Assembly: GCA_940337035.1 (NCBI GenBank)
Contig: CALNHX010000276.1
Coordinates: forward strand, 1-64,000
DNA: 64,000 bases
Reading direction: 5' to 3'
From: Agriotes lineatus
Taxonomy: Eukaryota > Arthropoda > Insecta > Coleoptera > Elateridae
In this document: positions 45,325 to 56,458 of the stretch, piece after piece
Layout: each line of letters opens with the position of its first letter
Numbering within the stretch: the stretch's first letter is position 1
Position numbers and translations under genes: made by a program
Notes under the pieces: model-generated
Databases searched by the model: none
Seen by the model: only the letters and a program-made list of their open reading frames with translations
Told to the model about the DNA's origin: nothing

Positions 45325-45430
45325 TAGAGAATATAATTCATGTATCACGTGACGCTATTTCAACCAATGAGGTGCATGCAAATGCCTAGTTACACATTAT
45401 CACAGCGGTAGTAATTTATTTTCGTATTCA
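45325..45430. repeat. Direct repeat D1, left copy
   Basis: GAGAATATAATTCATGTATC through TTACACATTATCACAGCGGT recurs at 47046-47142 with few changes. The pair flanks the palindrome at 45446 and two R1 copies. Confidence 0.85.
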
Positions 45431-45445
45431 TAAATGATTGTGATG

Positions 45446-45648
45446 GTTTTCTTAGGTTGGCACTATTAATGTTTGTTACCCTGCTGTCAATTTTAAGTTC
45501 ATGTCAAATTCGAGGTTAGCAGGTTAGGTTTTCCGTCAGTTTTGACACAAACTGACACAAAACCTAACCTTCTAACCTCGAATTTGACATAGACTTAAAA
45601 TTGACAGCAGGGTAACCAACATTAACAGTGCCAACCTAAGAAAAAAAA
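45446..45648. repeat. Palindrome with GTCAAATTCGAG core, copy 5
   Basis: Arms CTTAGGTTGGCACTATTAAT ... GGGTAACCAACATTAACAGT, then GCCAACCTAAG, pair over about 65 bp. The arm half CTGTCAATTTTAAGTTCATG is private to this copy. It abuts the start of R1 copy B. Confidence 0.9.
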
Positions 45649-46315
45649 TCTGGTGTGATACAAGCACACAACTTCCTTTTAGAGTGATCTTATAACTAAC
45701 CAAAAATTTTATTTTAAATTTTTAAGCATTGCCAAAAATTTTCAAAAATTACAAATTCTGCAAAAACGGTACAAAATAGAGCATTAGATGAAGAGACAAA
45801 TTTTCTCTAGAATTTGAAGCTGAATTCAAAAATGTAATAATATAAGGGTGATCTATTTAAAATAGGAGTTGTGTGTATGTATGTATGTATTATTTTTAAC
45901 ATCGTTTTACCTTTCGGTGTGGAGGCCATTTTAATAAAAAAAATTAAAAAAACAAAAGAAATCCATTTTAGAAGTATTCAACTGGAAAATCACCTATCTC
46001 ACATCAAAACACATTCAAAATGTAATAAAAATGTGAAGTTTGAAAAAAATCGTTAGAGCCGTTTTTGAAAAAATCGAAAACAACTGAAAAATTACAAGAA
46101 TAAACACCTACTTCCGGTTAGGCGATTTTCTTCAAAAGCTTGCTGTCGCATCTACATAGTACACAAATCTATATATGAAGTTTCAACGTCATACCTCTTT
46201 TCGTTTTTGAGATATTCTGTTCACAGACACACAGACAAACACACAGACACACACACAGACAGACCAATGAAAAAAAAATGTTTTTTGGGTTTAGGGGACT
46301 CTAAAACGAGAAGAT
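45649..46315. repeat. Dispersed repeat family R1, copy B
   Basis: Starts CTGGTGTGATACAAGCACAC, with the ACAGACACACAGAC microsatellite near 46225. It lacks the 3' hairpin: it stops at AAGATCTGTTG and passes into unrelated DNA. Confidence 0.85.
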
Positions 46316-46401
46316 CTGTTGATTCGTGTAATGATTAATGATCAATAATTTTTTACTCGTTAAAACCGAAACAGCAAATTTAACGAGTGCGTAGGAAAAA
46401 A

Positions 46402-47009
46402 TCTGGTGTGATACACGCACACAACTTCCTTTTACAGTGATCTCATAATTAGCCAACAATTTGATTTTAAATTTATAAGCATTTGTCAAAAATTACAAAT
46501 TCTACAAAAACGGTACCAAATATAGCGTTAGGTGAAGGGACAAAATTTCTCTAGAGTTTCAAGCTGAATTAAAAAATGTAATAATATACCGGGTGTTCTA
46601 TTTAAAATAGGAGTTAATAAAAAAAAACAAAACAAAAGAAACCCATTTTAGAAGTATTCAACTGTAAAATCACCTAGCTCACATCAATACATTAAACATG
46701 TAATCAAAATAAGAAGTGTGAAAAAAACCTACTTCCGGTTATGCGATTTTCTTCAAACGCTTGCTGTCGCATCTACATAGTACACAAAACTTATATATGA
46801 AATTTAAACGCCATACCTCTTTTCGTTTTTGAGATATTCTGTTCACAGACAGACACACACACAGACAGACACACAGAAAGACAGACCAATGAATAAAACC
46901 ATGTTTTTTAGGTTCAGGGGACTCTAAAACGTGAAGATCTGTTGTAAACCCAATTACGAATTTTTGGGGTGAATCTAATACTTCCTTTATCGTAAAAGGA
47001 AGTAAAAAT
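46402..47009. repeat. Dispersed repeat family R1, copy C
   Basis: Starts CTGGTGTGATACACGCACAC and ends with the complete hairpin CTTCCTTTATCGTAAAAGGA. It lies about 85 bp after copy B in the same orientation. A deletion near 46715 shortens it relative to copy A. Confidence 0.85.
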
Positions 47010-47045
47010 CGTCAATAATAATCATTACACTTATTATATTACAAC

Positions 47046-47142
47046 TGAGAATATAATTCATGCATCACGTGACGCTATTTCAACCAATGCGGCGCATGCA
47101 AACGCCTAGTTACACATTATCACAGCGGTAGTAATTTTTCTT
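47046..47142. repeat. Direct repeat D1, right copy
   Basis: Matches 45325-45430. It is followed by the small palindrome ATTGAATATCCAGTCTGGAT, ATTCAAT at 47171. Confidence 0.85.
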
Positions 47143-47539
47143 CGTAATTGTTGTTAGGTTGCCATGAACATTGAATATCCAGTCTGGATATTCAATGCCA
47201 TGAAAATAAAATTAATATTACGAAGATAGTTTTATTTTAAATGTCAAATTGACATTTGTTTGCTTTGGTTTCTTTGTACAATTTCACATTTAAAATCAAA
47301 CCTAATTCGTAATATTTGATATTTTGCATTTGATTCAATATATTCTCTTTCCAAATATAAATCGTGTAATGATTAATGTGCGATGATCTTTTACTCTTTA
47401 AAACCGGTTTTAACATGAAAAAAAATCATCGACAATTTAACTGGTGTCATTGTCACCCAATGGCATTCTTCAATTTAAAAATAAACTACCAATCGAACGA
47501 TTATTTTAGTGACAATAATTCGAGGAGTTTTATTTCAGT

Positions 47540-47974
47540 GACTATTCAACTCACCCCCTTCAAGTTAACTATTCACCAATCATAATTTAGTATTTATGTC
47601 ATTTGCCACCAATCAGCGTAAAATTGTGCAACAATTCCGCTAGCGGAGTTTTAATGACAATTTTTTTCTCTTCCTGTGACATTTATTTAACTTCCTGTAA
47701 AATTAATCAAATATGATATTAGAAATGTCAAATTTGTCAAACAATTTATTTTACGTCAACAGATTTTTATTTTCAAAGAGGACATGATAAAATTGATTAA
47801 TTACTAAGAAATGTCAATTTTGTTCGTTGAATAGTCCTTCAAATGCCGCTTGCAGCCGACGAATTGCATGAATTTTTGTCAAAGTGTTTATTCGTGCTTA
47901 TTAATAAACAGTCATACACTTTGACAAAAATTTTCGGCAATTTGTCGACCGCTCGCGGTATTGTATATGACAAT
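47540..47974. repeat. Tandem duplication T, copy 1
   Basis: The stretch from GACTATTCAACTCACCCCCT to GACCGCTCGCGGTATTGTAT recurs at 48076-48563 at an estimated 97-98 percent identity over about 400 bp. A short repeat GACAATAATTCGAGGAG borders the unit at 47510 and 47970. Confidence 0.92.
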
Positions 47975-48075
47975 AATTCGAGGAGCTTTATTTCATCGAA
48001 AATTTTTTCTGTAACTATTTTTTAATGAAAATTTAAATTGTCAAGACGAATAGGGCTCTAGGTCGAAATATTGCA

Positions 48076-48563
48076 GACTATTCAACTCACCCCCTTCAAG
48101 TTAACTATTCACCAATCATAATTTAGTATTTATGTCATTTGCCACCAATCAGCGTAAAATTGTGCAACAATTCCGCTAGCGGAGTTTTAATGACAATTTT
48201 TTTCTCTTCCTGTGACATTTATTTAACTTCCTGTAAAATTAATCAAATATGATATTAGAAAAGTCAAAATTGACAAACAATTTATTTTACGTCAACAGAT
48301 TTTTATTTTCAAAGAGGACGTGATAAAATTGATTAATTACTAAGAAATATCAATTTTGTTCGTTGAATAGTCCTTCAAATGCCGCTTGCAGCCGACGAAT
48401 TGCATGAATTTTTGTCAAAGTGTTTATTCGTGTTTATTGCTTCAAAATTGGTCTCGTGCTGTCGCACTCGACCAATTTATATCGAAGCAATAAACACTCA
48501 TACACTTTGACAAAAATTTTCGGCAATTCGTCGACCGCTCGCGGTATTGTATATGACAATTTT
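48076..48563. repeat. Tandem duplication T, copy 2, with an extra hairpin
   Basis: Identical in order to copy 1 except at 48430-48500, where the short loop of copy 1 is replaced by TTATTGCTTCAAAATTGGTC ... GACCAATTTATATCGAAGCA, ATAA. This is a hairpin with the tip CGTGCTGTCGCACTCG. The surrounding TTTTTGTCAAAGTGT/ACACTTTGACAAAAA arms are common to both copies. Confidence 0.88.
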
Positions 48564-48945
48564 TGCGATTCAGATACGAGTTTCTGCGGTGACGAAAATA
48601 AGGACGAGTGCTTGCACGAGTCGTTATTTTCTAAAGCAATATTTTGATCTCTCGTCCTATTATTACTGATAATAATCATTCCACTACTTATAGGTATTAC
48701 AACTGGCAGTATGACTGTCTTTGATTTTAGGTAGTTGACTAGACTTTGTTAATATATCTGAGACTTTACTCACTTTACTAACAGTCCCTTTATATACAAC
48801 AGTCTGGCCATATGAAATGTCACTTATGACATAAGACAGAATATGGCCGCCTCCAGTGGCGGGTCAAAAGCAGTGGCGGGGTTGGTGTTGGAAAATAGTT
48901 TAATTAAATAAATGCTTAGTATAAGTAAATATATGACTAAATAGT

Positions 48946-49181
48946 TGTTGTGTTTAATCGGTGATTATTAACAACATCAATTATTAGGTTCGAGTACTTT
49001 TAATGCAACACAAGATACAAAGTGTATATAAGGCTGATAAGTAGCTTATCTATCTAATAAACGACAACGTATGCGCGCACGTACAACATCTTACACGAGC
49101 GAGTACGAACTGCCGCTAGCTCACATGTTTCCGGCTAACCTAACACTTCCGTTCTTTCACTAGCTCCCTCTAGACACAACA
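48946..49181 (-). repeat. 3' LTR of the gypsy element
   Basis: 236 bp, the same as the 5' LTR by eye. On the plus strand, opposite to gag-pol, it contains TATATAAGG (about 49025) and AATAAA (49056). On the coding strand no TATA box is evident. Confidence 0.93.
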
Positions 49182-49191
49182 CCCCTCCCTC

Positions 49192-52100
49192 CTAGTTTGT
49201 AAAATCCGCGAGGAACCTTGGAGGGACCCTTGTTCTCTGTGGACGAGGAGTCCTTAGTGTTGATGTTGATGCCGCTGCACCCATCGTGTCTGGATCTTGT
49301 TCCATTCCCACTGTGTCAGCTATCTCGGCTGTTGGTTCCTTCCCGCTTGAGCTGCTCTCCGGTATTGTAATACTTTCTGGCTCATCTCGGACTACCTCAG
49401 TGATCTTAGTGGATCTACAGCGAAGCTGATTAGTGTGTTTATGCAATCTGTTACCTTCAGGTGTTGCTATTCTGTATGAAACAGGACCTGCAGTTGTTTC
49501 GATGGTTCCGGGTATCCACTTTGGACCACTTGCTGAATAATTCCTGGCAAATACTGTTTCATCCTTAGTGAATTTGCGAAGCGGTTTCTCTTCTATTCCT
49601 TTCTCTTGTTTGGCAACCATTTCTTGCACAACATCTGGATGCAACCGATCAAGAGCGGTTGACAGCTTCCGTCCCATAAACAATTCTGCTGGACTTTGAC
49701 CAGTTGTTGCATGAGGCGTTATGTGCTGTTGTAGTAAGAATCGTGTTAATTTAGTGTTCCAATCTCCTTCCCCCAACTTCTTTAATCCTTCCTTTGTCGA
49801 TCTCACCATTCGCTCGGCTTGACCATTAGCTGCTGGGTTATATGGAGCAATTCTTGCATGTCGAATCCCATTCCGTTTTACAAATGTTTGGAATTCCTGT
49901 GAGATGAACGCTGTTGAATGCATCTACTATTATAATGAAATACTGGCCTTGCATGGGACCTGTGAAGTCTATATGGATCCTCGACCATGGTCTTCGTGCC
50001 CATTCCCACGGCTGAACTGGAGCTCTTGGTGGCATCGCCTGCGTTTCTTGACATTGTTTGCAATTTGCCACCCTTTCTTCTACTTGTGCATCCATATCTG
50101 GCCACCAGACGTAAGACCTGGCCAATGCTTTCATCCGAACTATCCCTGGATGTCCTGAGTGCAGAATTTCCAGTACCTCAGGTCTTTCTTTTGGAGGAAT
50201 TACCACTCTATTGCCTAGTAGTAGACAGTTTTGGTATGCTGAAAATTGATTTCGTCTTCCCCAAAAGCCTTTTAGTTCCGGAGGGATGTCTTGGATCCTG
50301 TTCGGCCATCCCTTTTGGGTCCAGTGTAAGACGCGTGACAATACTGAGTCCTTTCTTGTACCTACTGCAACATCCTTTGCCGTGATGACTGGTTCTGGTA
50401 TGGCTTCCAGCATTAGGACCTCGTGTGCTGGCGGAACCACCAATTCTTCTTCTTCTACAAGTGGCAACCTACTCAGGCAGTCAGCATGTGCAATTTGTTT
50501 CCCTGGAATGTGCAGCAATCTGTAATCATATACACTTAAAATAAGTCTCCACCTTAGCATGCGAGGTGATAAACGTCTGGCGTTAGCTTATTTTCACCCA
50601 AGATTCCCAACAACGGCTTATGGTCAGTCCTGATCTCAATGGTTCGACCAAAAATGTAGTCATGAAATTTCTTGACTCCTACAATGATGGCGAGTGCTTC
50701 TTTGTCCAGCTGCGCGAAATTCCTTTCCGTTGACGTTAGTGTCCTGCTGTGGAATGCTACTGGAACTTCTTTCCCATCCTCCGTCGTTTGGCTTAGGATG
50801 GCCCCAACTCCATATGGACTAGCATCACAGGTAAGTGCTAACGGTCTTGCTTCATCGTAGTGGGCTAATAGTAATTCTGTTGACAACGAGTCCTTTAACT
50901 CCTGGAAAGCTTGCTCTTCTGTCTTCGTCCACTTCCAAATTTCATTTTTGTGTAACAACTGGTGCAAGGGCTCTGCTACTGTAGCTTTGTCCTTTAAGAA
51001 TGCATGGTAAAAGTTTAGCAAACCCAAAAAAGCTTGAAGTTCTTGCTTATTTTGTGGACTCGGTGCTTGTTTAATTGCTCGTACTTTTTCTTCCATAGGC
51101 TGTATTCCTTCTGCCGTTATTTTGTATCCCAAGAATATGATTTCGCTTGTATGCAGGATACACTTTTCGCGTTTGAGGCGAAGTCCATCTTCTTGGAAGC
51201 GTCGCAGTACTTCCCTCAGTCGAGTTGCAAGCTCTTGATCCGAACCTCCAACTATTAGGATGTCGTCGAAATATGGTAACACACCTGGAATACCTGCTAG
51301 ACGTGTGTCCACAAATCTCTGGAAAATTTGAGGTGCTACGGAAATTCCAAATTGTAATCTTTTGACTTTGAATGCGCCTTTATGAGTAATAATCGTTTGT
51401 GCTTCTGCACTGGCTTCATTGACTTCCAGCTGCTGGTATGCTTGCTTCAAGTCAAGTTTTGCAAAGACTTTACCTCCTGACAATGTTGCAAACAATTGTT
51501 GTATTGCCGGTACTGGATAAACATCCCTTCTCACTGCTTTGTTGACTGTAGCCCGATAATCTCCACATATTCGGACTTCTCTGGAGCTTTTGAGTACTGG
51601 CACGATTGGCGTGGCCCACCGTGGGTGATGTACTGGTTCTAGCACCCCCTGGTCACATAGTTTACTTAATTCCGTTTCAATTAGTGGTTTTATTGCAAAC
51701 GGTACTTTTCGCGCTTTAAATGCTACCGGTTTAATCAAAGGATCCAAATCTAAGGAGATTGGAGGCCCCTTTAATTTCCCGAGTTCTTCTGAGAACACTT
51801 CTGCATATTCTGCAGCGATTGCATTAAAGTTTATTGTAGTTACCTCGTTTATTCCCGCAATCTTTATGTTGAGTGGGTTAAACCAGTTTCTTCCGAGTAA
51901 ACTAGCATTATCACCATTTGTTACGATTAATGGTAATTGTGCAGACAGAGTTCCTAGTTCCACTAGCACATCACACGTTCCTATTGTCTTTATTTGTTTC
52001 TGCTGATAGTCCCGTAAAATCACACTGTTTTCGCGCAATTTTGGTTTGTCAGCACTAAATAAACGCCCGAAAGTGTTCTGTCCTATAACTGAATATGCGG

Positions 52101-53040
52101 CCCCTGAATCGACCTCCATCACACACCTCGTTTTATTTAGTAAAACCGGTACTTTTACTTTTGTGGCCGGATCCCCAAATTCATCGATGCTGTAGATAGG
52201 TTCGTAATGTTCGTTATTTACACTATTTACGTTCTGTGCACTAACACTATTTGTTGTTGTTTTCTTTGCACTTGAATTTCCGGAATTGTTTCCTTTCTTC
52301 TCGTCCCTTTTCTTTGAAAGACAGGCTCTTTCAATGTGTCCAATTTTATCACAATAATTGCATTTCGCTTCCTTAAAGAAACATTCATCAGGTGAATGTT
52401 TTTTCGTGCAACGAAAACAGGTTATGTTGACGTTTTGTGACCTACTTTTGGATTTTAGGGATTTACCAGTTATTTTCTTAATGTTGGCACTGCTTGTCGG
52501 TAAGACAGTTTCCCGCAGTTCAGACACATTTTTGGCGGCAGCTTCATGCGCGAGCGCCAACTCTTGCGCTTTCTTGAAAGTGAGTTCTGGTTCACCCAAT
52601 AGTCGGCGCTGCAAGGCTTCTTCTCGGACCCCGCAAACGACTCGATCACGTAACATGTCTTCCAAGGTTGTTCCGAAACCACATTCCTCGGCAAGATGAC
52701 GTAATTCACCGATATACGCGGATATGCCTTCCCCTTGAAGCTGAGCTCTTCTATGGAATTTAAATCTGCATACCACTACCGATGTTCTAGGCGAAAAATG
52801 ATCGGTTAATAATGTCAATATTTTGTCCAATGTCTGTTTGTTGACCGCTGTCGGTGCTGATAACGATTTAACGATTTCGAATGTAGTCGGACCACAAACG
52901 CTTAAAAACACTGCCCGTTTCTGAACAGGATCAGTTATATTGTTCGCCTGTAAATAGAATTCGATTCTTTCCTTGTACGCTGTTCATTTATCAGCCTCGT
53001 TGGGATTGAACTGTTCAATATGACCAACCGTGCCTGCCAT
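49192..53040 (-). pseudogene. gypsy gag-pol, disrupted
   Basis: The start codon is at 53040. A TGA interrupts gag near 52991. Gag then continues with a zinc-knuckle region (CFRCTKKHSPDEC, CNYCDKIGHIERAC), a protease with EVDSGAAYSVIG, reverse transcriptase with RICGDYRATVNK, KLDLKQAYQQLEV, LQFGISVAPQIFQRF and the active site YFDDILIV, RNase H with LTCDASPYGVGAIL and RTDHKPL, then integrase with a HHCC zinc region (HSGHPG, C..C) and DFTGP. A frameshift lies near 50560. Near 49920 a deletion removes the middle of the integrase core, including the second catalytic acid, and shifts the frame into the carboxy part (QEFQTFVKRNGIRH to the end at 49192). Confidence 0.93.
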
Positions 53041-53083
53041 TTTTACCTCGTGTCGCACTTTTTCACTGCCGGACTGCGCCAAA

Positions 53084-53319
53084 TGTTGTGTTTAATCGGT
53101 GATTATTAACAACATCAATTATTAGGTTCGAGTACTTTTAATGCAACACAAGATACAAAGTGTATATAAGGCTGATAAGTAGCTTATCTATCTAATAAAC
53201 GACAACGTATGCGCGCACGTACAACATCTTACACGAGCGAGTACGAACTGCCGCTAGCTCACATGTTTCCGGCTAACCTAACACTTCCGTTCTTTCACTA
53301 GCTCCCTCTAGACACAACA
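53084..53319 (-). repeat. 5' LTR of the gypsy element
   Basis: Matches 48946-49181. The primer-binding site lies three bases inside it. The 5-bp target duplication ATAGT follows at 53320-53324. Confidence 0.93.
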
Positions 53320-53329
53320 ATAGTAAAAC

Positions 53330-54360
53330 AAACAATGTCGTATCAATGAGATATTATAAATTTTATTACAGTTAGTGCTCACATAAATAATAATAAATCT
53401 ACAGAACTTAAAGTGATCCCAAAACTAATAAAACAGTGAGTATAAAGTCTAATACGCTTAAAATTACTTTTCATAACTTCCCACTTAATTTATATAGCCT
53501 ACATTGTGCAATACCATAGAAGTACAACTGTAGTTGCTTCGTTGTGTATTTTGCTTTTTCGTTTTCGTTTCAGCTATTCTTAAACAAACACCGATAACTT
53601 TGGATATAATAAACTTTTCTAATTGATTAAAAGTTGCAATATGTTTTACATCAACAATATGCGTTTTATTTATATAAAATGCTTTTACATTTAGATTCTA
53701 TTCTGACCTTTTATGTTATTCTAATATGCTCGATTAACCTGTTTGACCACAAGTCCCGCTTTTTTATTTCTATGGAAGCTTGTCATCTTAATACCATGTT
53801 CAGACCAATTTTTGTATTAAAATGAGCAAGACTCCATACCTAAAATTTAAACATCGATAAAATCAGTTTTGGACGGCTAATGTTATTGGTATTTTCAATA
53901 GCTGTAGGCTCCGAAGCAGACGATAAGAAAGTAAATAATGTTAGAACAGCATTATCCTTAAGTCTTTGTTGCCACCAACTCGTGCTTTTTCACACATACA
54001 ATCTGCAAAATGCTTCTCACAAATTCTTCAATTTTCTCTATTAATTCTTTTTCCATAAGTTTCGTCTGTCCCTATTCCTAAGTTTCCGTTAGCACACATT
54101 TTTCAGATTTGCTCTTGCATCCGACTGCACAGCAATACCTCATATCTGAAGAAAAATTTTGAAATTGATAAATTTCTTTAAGCCTTGTCAGCTTACCGTT
54201 AATAAATTATAGTTCTAGTTGTTTCTAAAATTATGATCAGTTTTTAACTCTGTACTCGCATTTTTAACGATTTTTGTTGATTGAATGTCAACTTATTTTA
54301 TTTGAATAATGTGACTTTGACATTTTTGAAATTTAAATCTTATTGTCAAAATGACACAAG
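53330..54360. other. Interior of the ACAGTC element, right part
   Basis: AT-rich DNA with no recognised gene. It is continuous with 48846-48945 once the retrotransposon is removed. Confidence 0.45.
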
Positions 54361-54447
54361 ACATAAAATGGCGGCACCAATGGGAATCGTGACCATATAT
54401 GGCCAGACTGTTAACGTTAGTGTATATAAAGCGACTGTACTTTACTA

Positions 54448-54483
54448 ACAGTCCCTTTATTTAATGTATATTAAGCGACTGTA
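54448..54483. mobile_element. 36-bp mini element with the same ends
   Basis: ACAGTCCCTTTATTTAATGT, ATATTAAGCGACTGTA carries only the two ends of the 48781 element, fused. It is flanked by CTTTACTA (54440) and CTTTACTG (54485). It directly follows the larger element, sharing one target repeat. Confidence 0.7.
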
Positions 54484-54782
54484 ACTTTACTGCATATGTG
54501 CTGCCATCGGATGCTCAGAAGATGCATGGTAACAAATTGAATATCGATTTCCATACCTGTTTTGGCATAGTGACATCTGTCAAAGAATGGCGACTATTGA
54601 AATTAATTGATAATGCAGGAAAATGTATTTGAGCGCGTTCCTTTCGGGAGTTACTGATAAAATATAAAACCTCGGCCCGCACAGTTGCTCGGCTGATAAC
54701 TGATAACCTAGCCATTGGCGTTTGACGCGGGCTACAGTCGTCCAACTCGTCCTTGCGACCTTCATCACCTTGAGAATAATTT

Positions 54783-54841
54783 GTAAGTGTTTCTGAATTA
54801 AACGTAAGTAATGAACAAAACGAGTCTTCTTTATGTTTTAG
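54783..54841 (+). other. 5' UTR intron of Pdhb
   Basis: A GTAAGTG donor at 54783 and a TTATGTTTTAG acceptor ending at 54841 enclose 59 bp, within the size range of the other introns in this window. The ATG lies 18 bases past the acceptor. Confidence 0.65.
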
Positions 54842-54859
54842 ATTAAATAGAGGCTAAAA

Positions 54860-55951
54860 ATGGCATCCGTGTCGTCAGGGTCAACCATGTTAAATTTAGC
54901 TTCAAAAGCATCAAAACTGGTAACCTCTAGGATGTTTTCCACGACACGAGCGGCGCTGGCACAACAAATGACAGTACGAGACGCTCTAAATTCGGCCATA
55001 GATGAAGAGATGGAGAAAGACGAGCGGGTGTTTATTTTAGGCGAAGAGGTAGCACTGTACGATGGCGCATACAAAGTGACGAGGGGCCTGTGGAAGAAGT
55101 ACGGGGACAAACGAGTAATCGACACACCTATCGCCGAAATGGGTTTCACTGGCATCGCAGTCGGAGCTGCGATGGCCGGCCTGCGACCTATTTGTGAATA
55201 CATGACCTTCAACTTTGCTATGCAATCCATCGATCAAATAATTAACTCTGCAGGAAAGACATTCTACATGTCAGCGGGCAGAGTGAACGTGCCAATTGTG
55301 TTCAGAGGCCCCAATGGTGCTGCATCTGGCGTGGCTGCGCAGCATTCACAGTGCTACGGCGCTTGGTATGCTCATTGCCCCGGCATCAAAGTAGTTTCAC
55401 CCTACGATTCTGAGGATTGCAAAGGTTTATTGAAAGCTGCCATTAGAGACCCCGATCCTGTAGTAGTTTTAGAGAATGAAATATTATACGGAATTCAGTA
55501 CCCTATGTCCGATGAGGCCCTATCGAAAGATTTTATTATTCCCATTGGAAAAGCAAAAATTGAACGTCCAGGCAAGCACATAACAATTGTAGCACATTCA
55601 AAAGCCGTCGAGACGAGCCTGGACGCTGCCAAAGAGTTGGCGGGCAAAGGTATTGAAGCTGAAGTTATTAACCTTAGGTCGCTGAGACCGCTGGATATCA
55701 ACACCATAACTGCCTCCGTAGTGAAGACCAACCACTTGATCACAGTAGAGCAGGGATGGCCAACGTGCGGAATTGGATCGGAAATCTTGGCACGGATAAT
55801 GGAGAGTGAAACGTTTTATCACCTCGACCAGCCTGCAATCCGAATAACTGGAGTCGACACCCCTATGCCTTACACGAAGAGCTTAGAAACGGCTGCCTTG
55901 CCTCAGAAGACTGATGTCGTTGCAGCCGCAAAGAAACTCCTCAAGGTTTAG
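54860..55951 (+). CDS. Pdhb: Pyruvate dehydrogenase E1 subunit beta, mitochondrial
   Basis: A 363-residue protein, the usual length for the family. With the E1 alpha subunit it forms the thiamine-diphosphate-dependent E1 that decarboxylates pyruvate and acetylates the lipoyl group of E2 in the mitochondrial matrix. Residues 1-33 form a transit peptide rich in Ser, Ala, Lys and Arg (SRMFSTTRAALAQQ). The transketolase-like pyrimidine-binding domain follows with FILGEEVALYDGAYKVTRGL, DTPIAEMGFTGIAVG, EYMTFNFAMQSIDQI and NGAASGVAAQHSQ. The carboxy domain has VINLRSLRPLD, TVEQGWPTCGIGSEI and ITGVDTPMPYT. The frame is complete and intronless, with an intron in the 5' UTR. Codon use is richer in GC than the flanks. 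Confidence 0.97.
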   Translation: MASVSSGSTMLNLASKASKLVTSRMFSTTRAALAQQMTVRDALNSAIDEEMEKDERVFILGEEVALYDGAYKVTRGLWKKYGDKRVIDTPIAEMGFTGIAVGAAMAGLRPICEYMTFNFAMQSIDQIINSAGKTFYMSAGRVNVPIVFRGPNGAASGVAAQHSQCYGAWYAHCPGIKVVSPYDSEDCKGLLKAAIRDPDPVVVLENEILYGIQYPMSDEALSKDFIIPIGKAKIERPGKHITIVAHSKAVETSLDAAKELAGKGIEAEVINLRSLRPLDINTITASVVKTNHLITVEQGWPTCGIGSEILARIMESETFYHLDQPAIRITGVDTPMPYTKSLETAALPQKTDVVAAAKKLLKV

Positions 55952-56452
55952 TCACTTCTACTTTAAGCAGGGACGTTTGGTTAGCCTACGAATGTAAAGG
56001 CCGCAAGCGACTGCCATTTTATTCTGTATATATATTTTCATGATTTTACTAGTAGCTTGGTGCCATTTAATGTTACGTCCAAGCAGGGCACAGCATTTCT
56101 ATGTACCTAATTTTATTTATTTCATCGAGCATGAAGGTATTGTACAAACCATCCTCATTATCGTATAAGATTTGTTGGGAATTTTAATTGTTTTATGTAG
56201 ATAAATTGTAAATATGAAAATAGATATACTTTTTGTTGATTTTTCATGGTGTAATTGAAGGCTGTTCTGTGTGAAGAGTAGGTTTGTTATGTTTACAATA
56301 TAAGAACTGTTAAATCTACAAATCATAAAAGACGGTTCAGTTTCTTATTACATTTATAGAGTATTTGTGAAAAAGTTACACTAGATGAAACTAAAATAAC
56401 TTGGTGTAACACAGTGGGTCCACAGGTTTATGCAAAAAGAGCTATAATTGAA

Positions 56453-56458
56453 AATAAA
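56453..56458 (+). terminator. Possible Pdhb polyadenylation signal
   Basis: AATAAA about 500 bases after the Pdhb stop is the clearest plus-strand signal. Weaker variants lie nearer, so the true site is uncertain. Confidence 0.35.

Larger units (their letters stand above)
48946..53319 (-). mobile_element. Ty3/gypsy LTR retrotransposon, 4.4 kb, defective
   Basis: Two LTRs of 236 bp (48946-49181 and 53084-53319) appear identical, begin TGTTGTG, end CACAACA and are flanked by ATAGT on both sides. Inside the minus-strand 5' LTR the primer-binding site reads TGGCGCAGTCCGGCAGTG, consistent with a tRNA-Ser primer as in some insect gypsy elements. A purine tract GGAGGGAGGGG precedes the 3' LTR. Gag and pol are present, no envelope gene is seen, and the integrase has an internal deletion. 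Confidence 0.95.
48781..54439. mobile_element. ACAGTC-ended TIR element, split by a Ty3/gypsy element
   Basis: Left ACAGTCCCTTTATATACAAC with AGTCTGGCCATAT pairs with the right end ATATGGCCAGACTGTTAACG ... TATATAAAGCGACTGTA. It is flanked by CTTTACTA (48773-48780 and 54440-54447). Without the retrotransposon it is about 1.3 kb and has no recognised ORF. Its ends resemble those at 56847 and 57490. The 8-bp duplication fits hAT, P or Merlin. Confidence 0.8.

Noticed and set aside
49904..50860. Plus-strand open frames over the gypsy pol region
   Set aside because: Antisense shadows of the minus-strand RNase H and integrase coding sequence.
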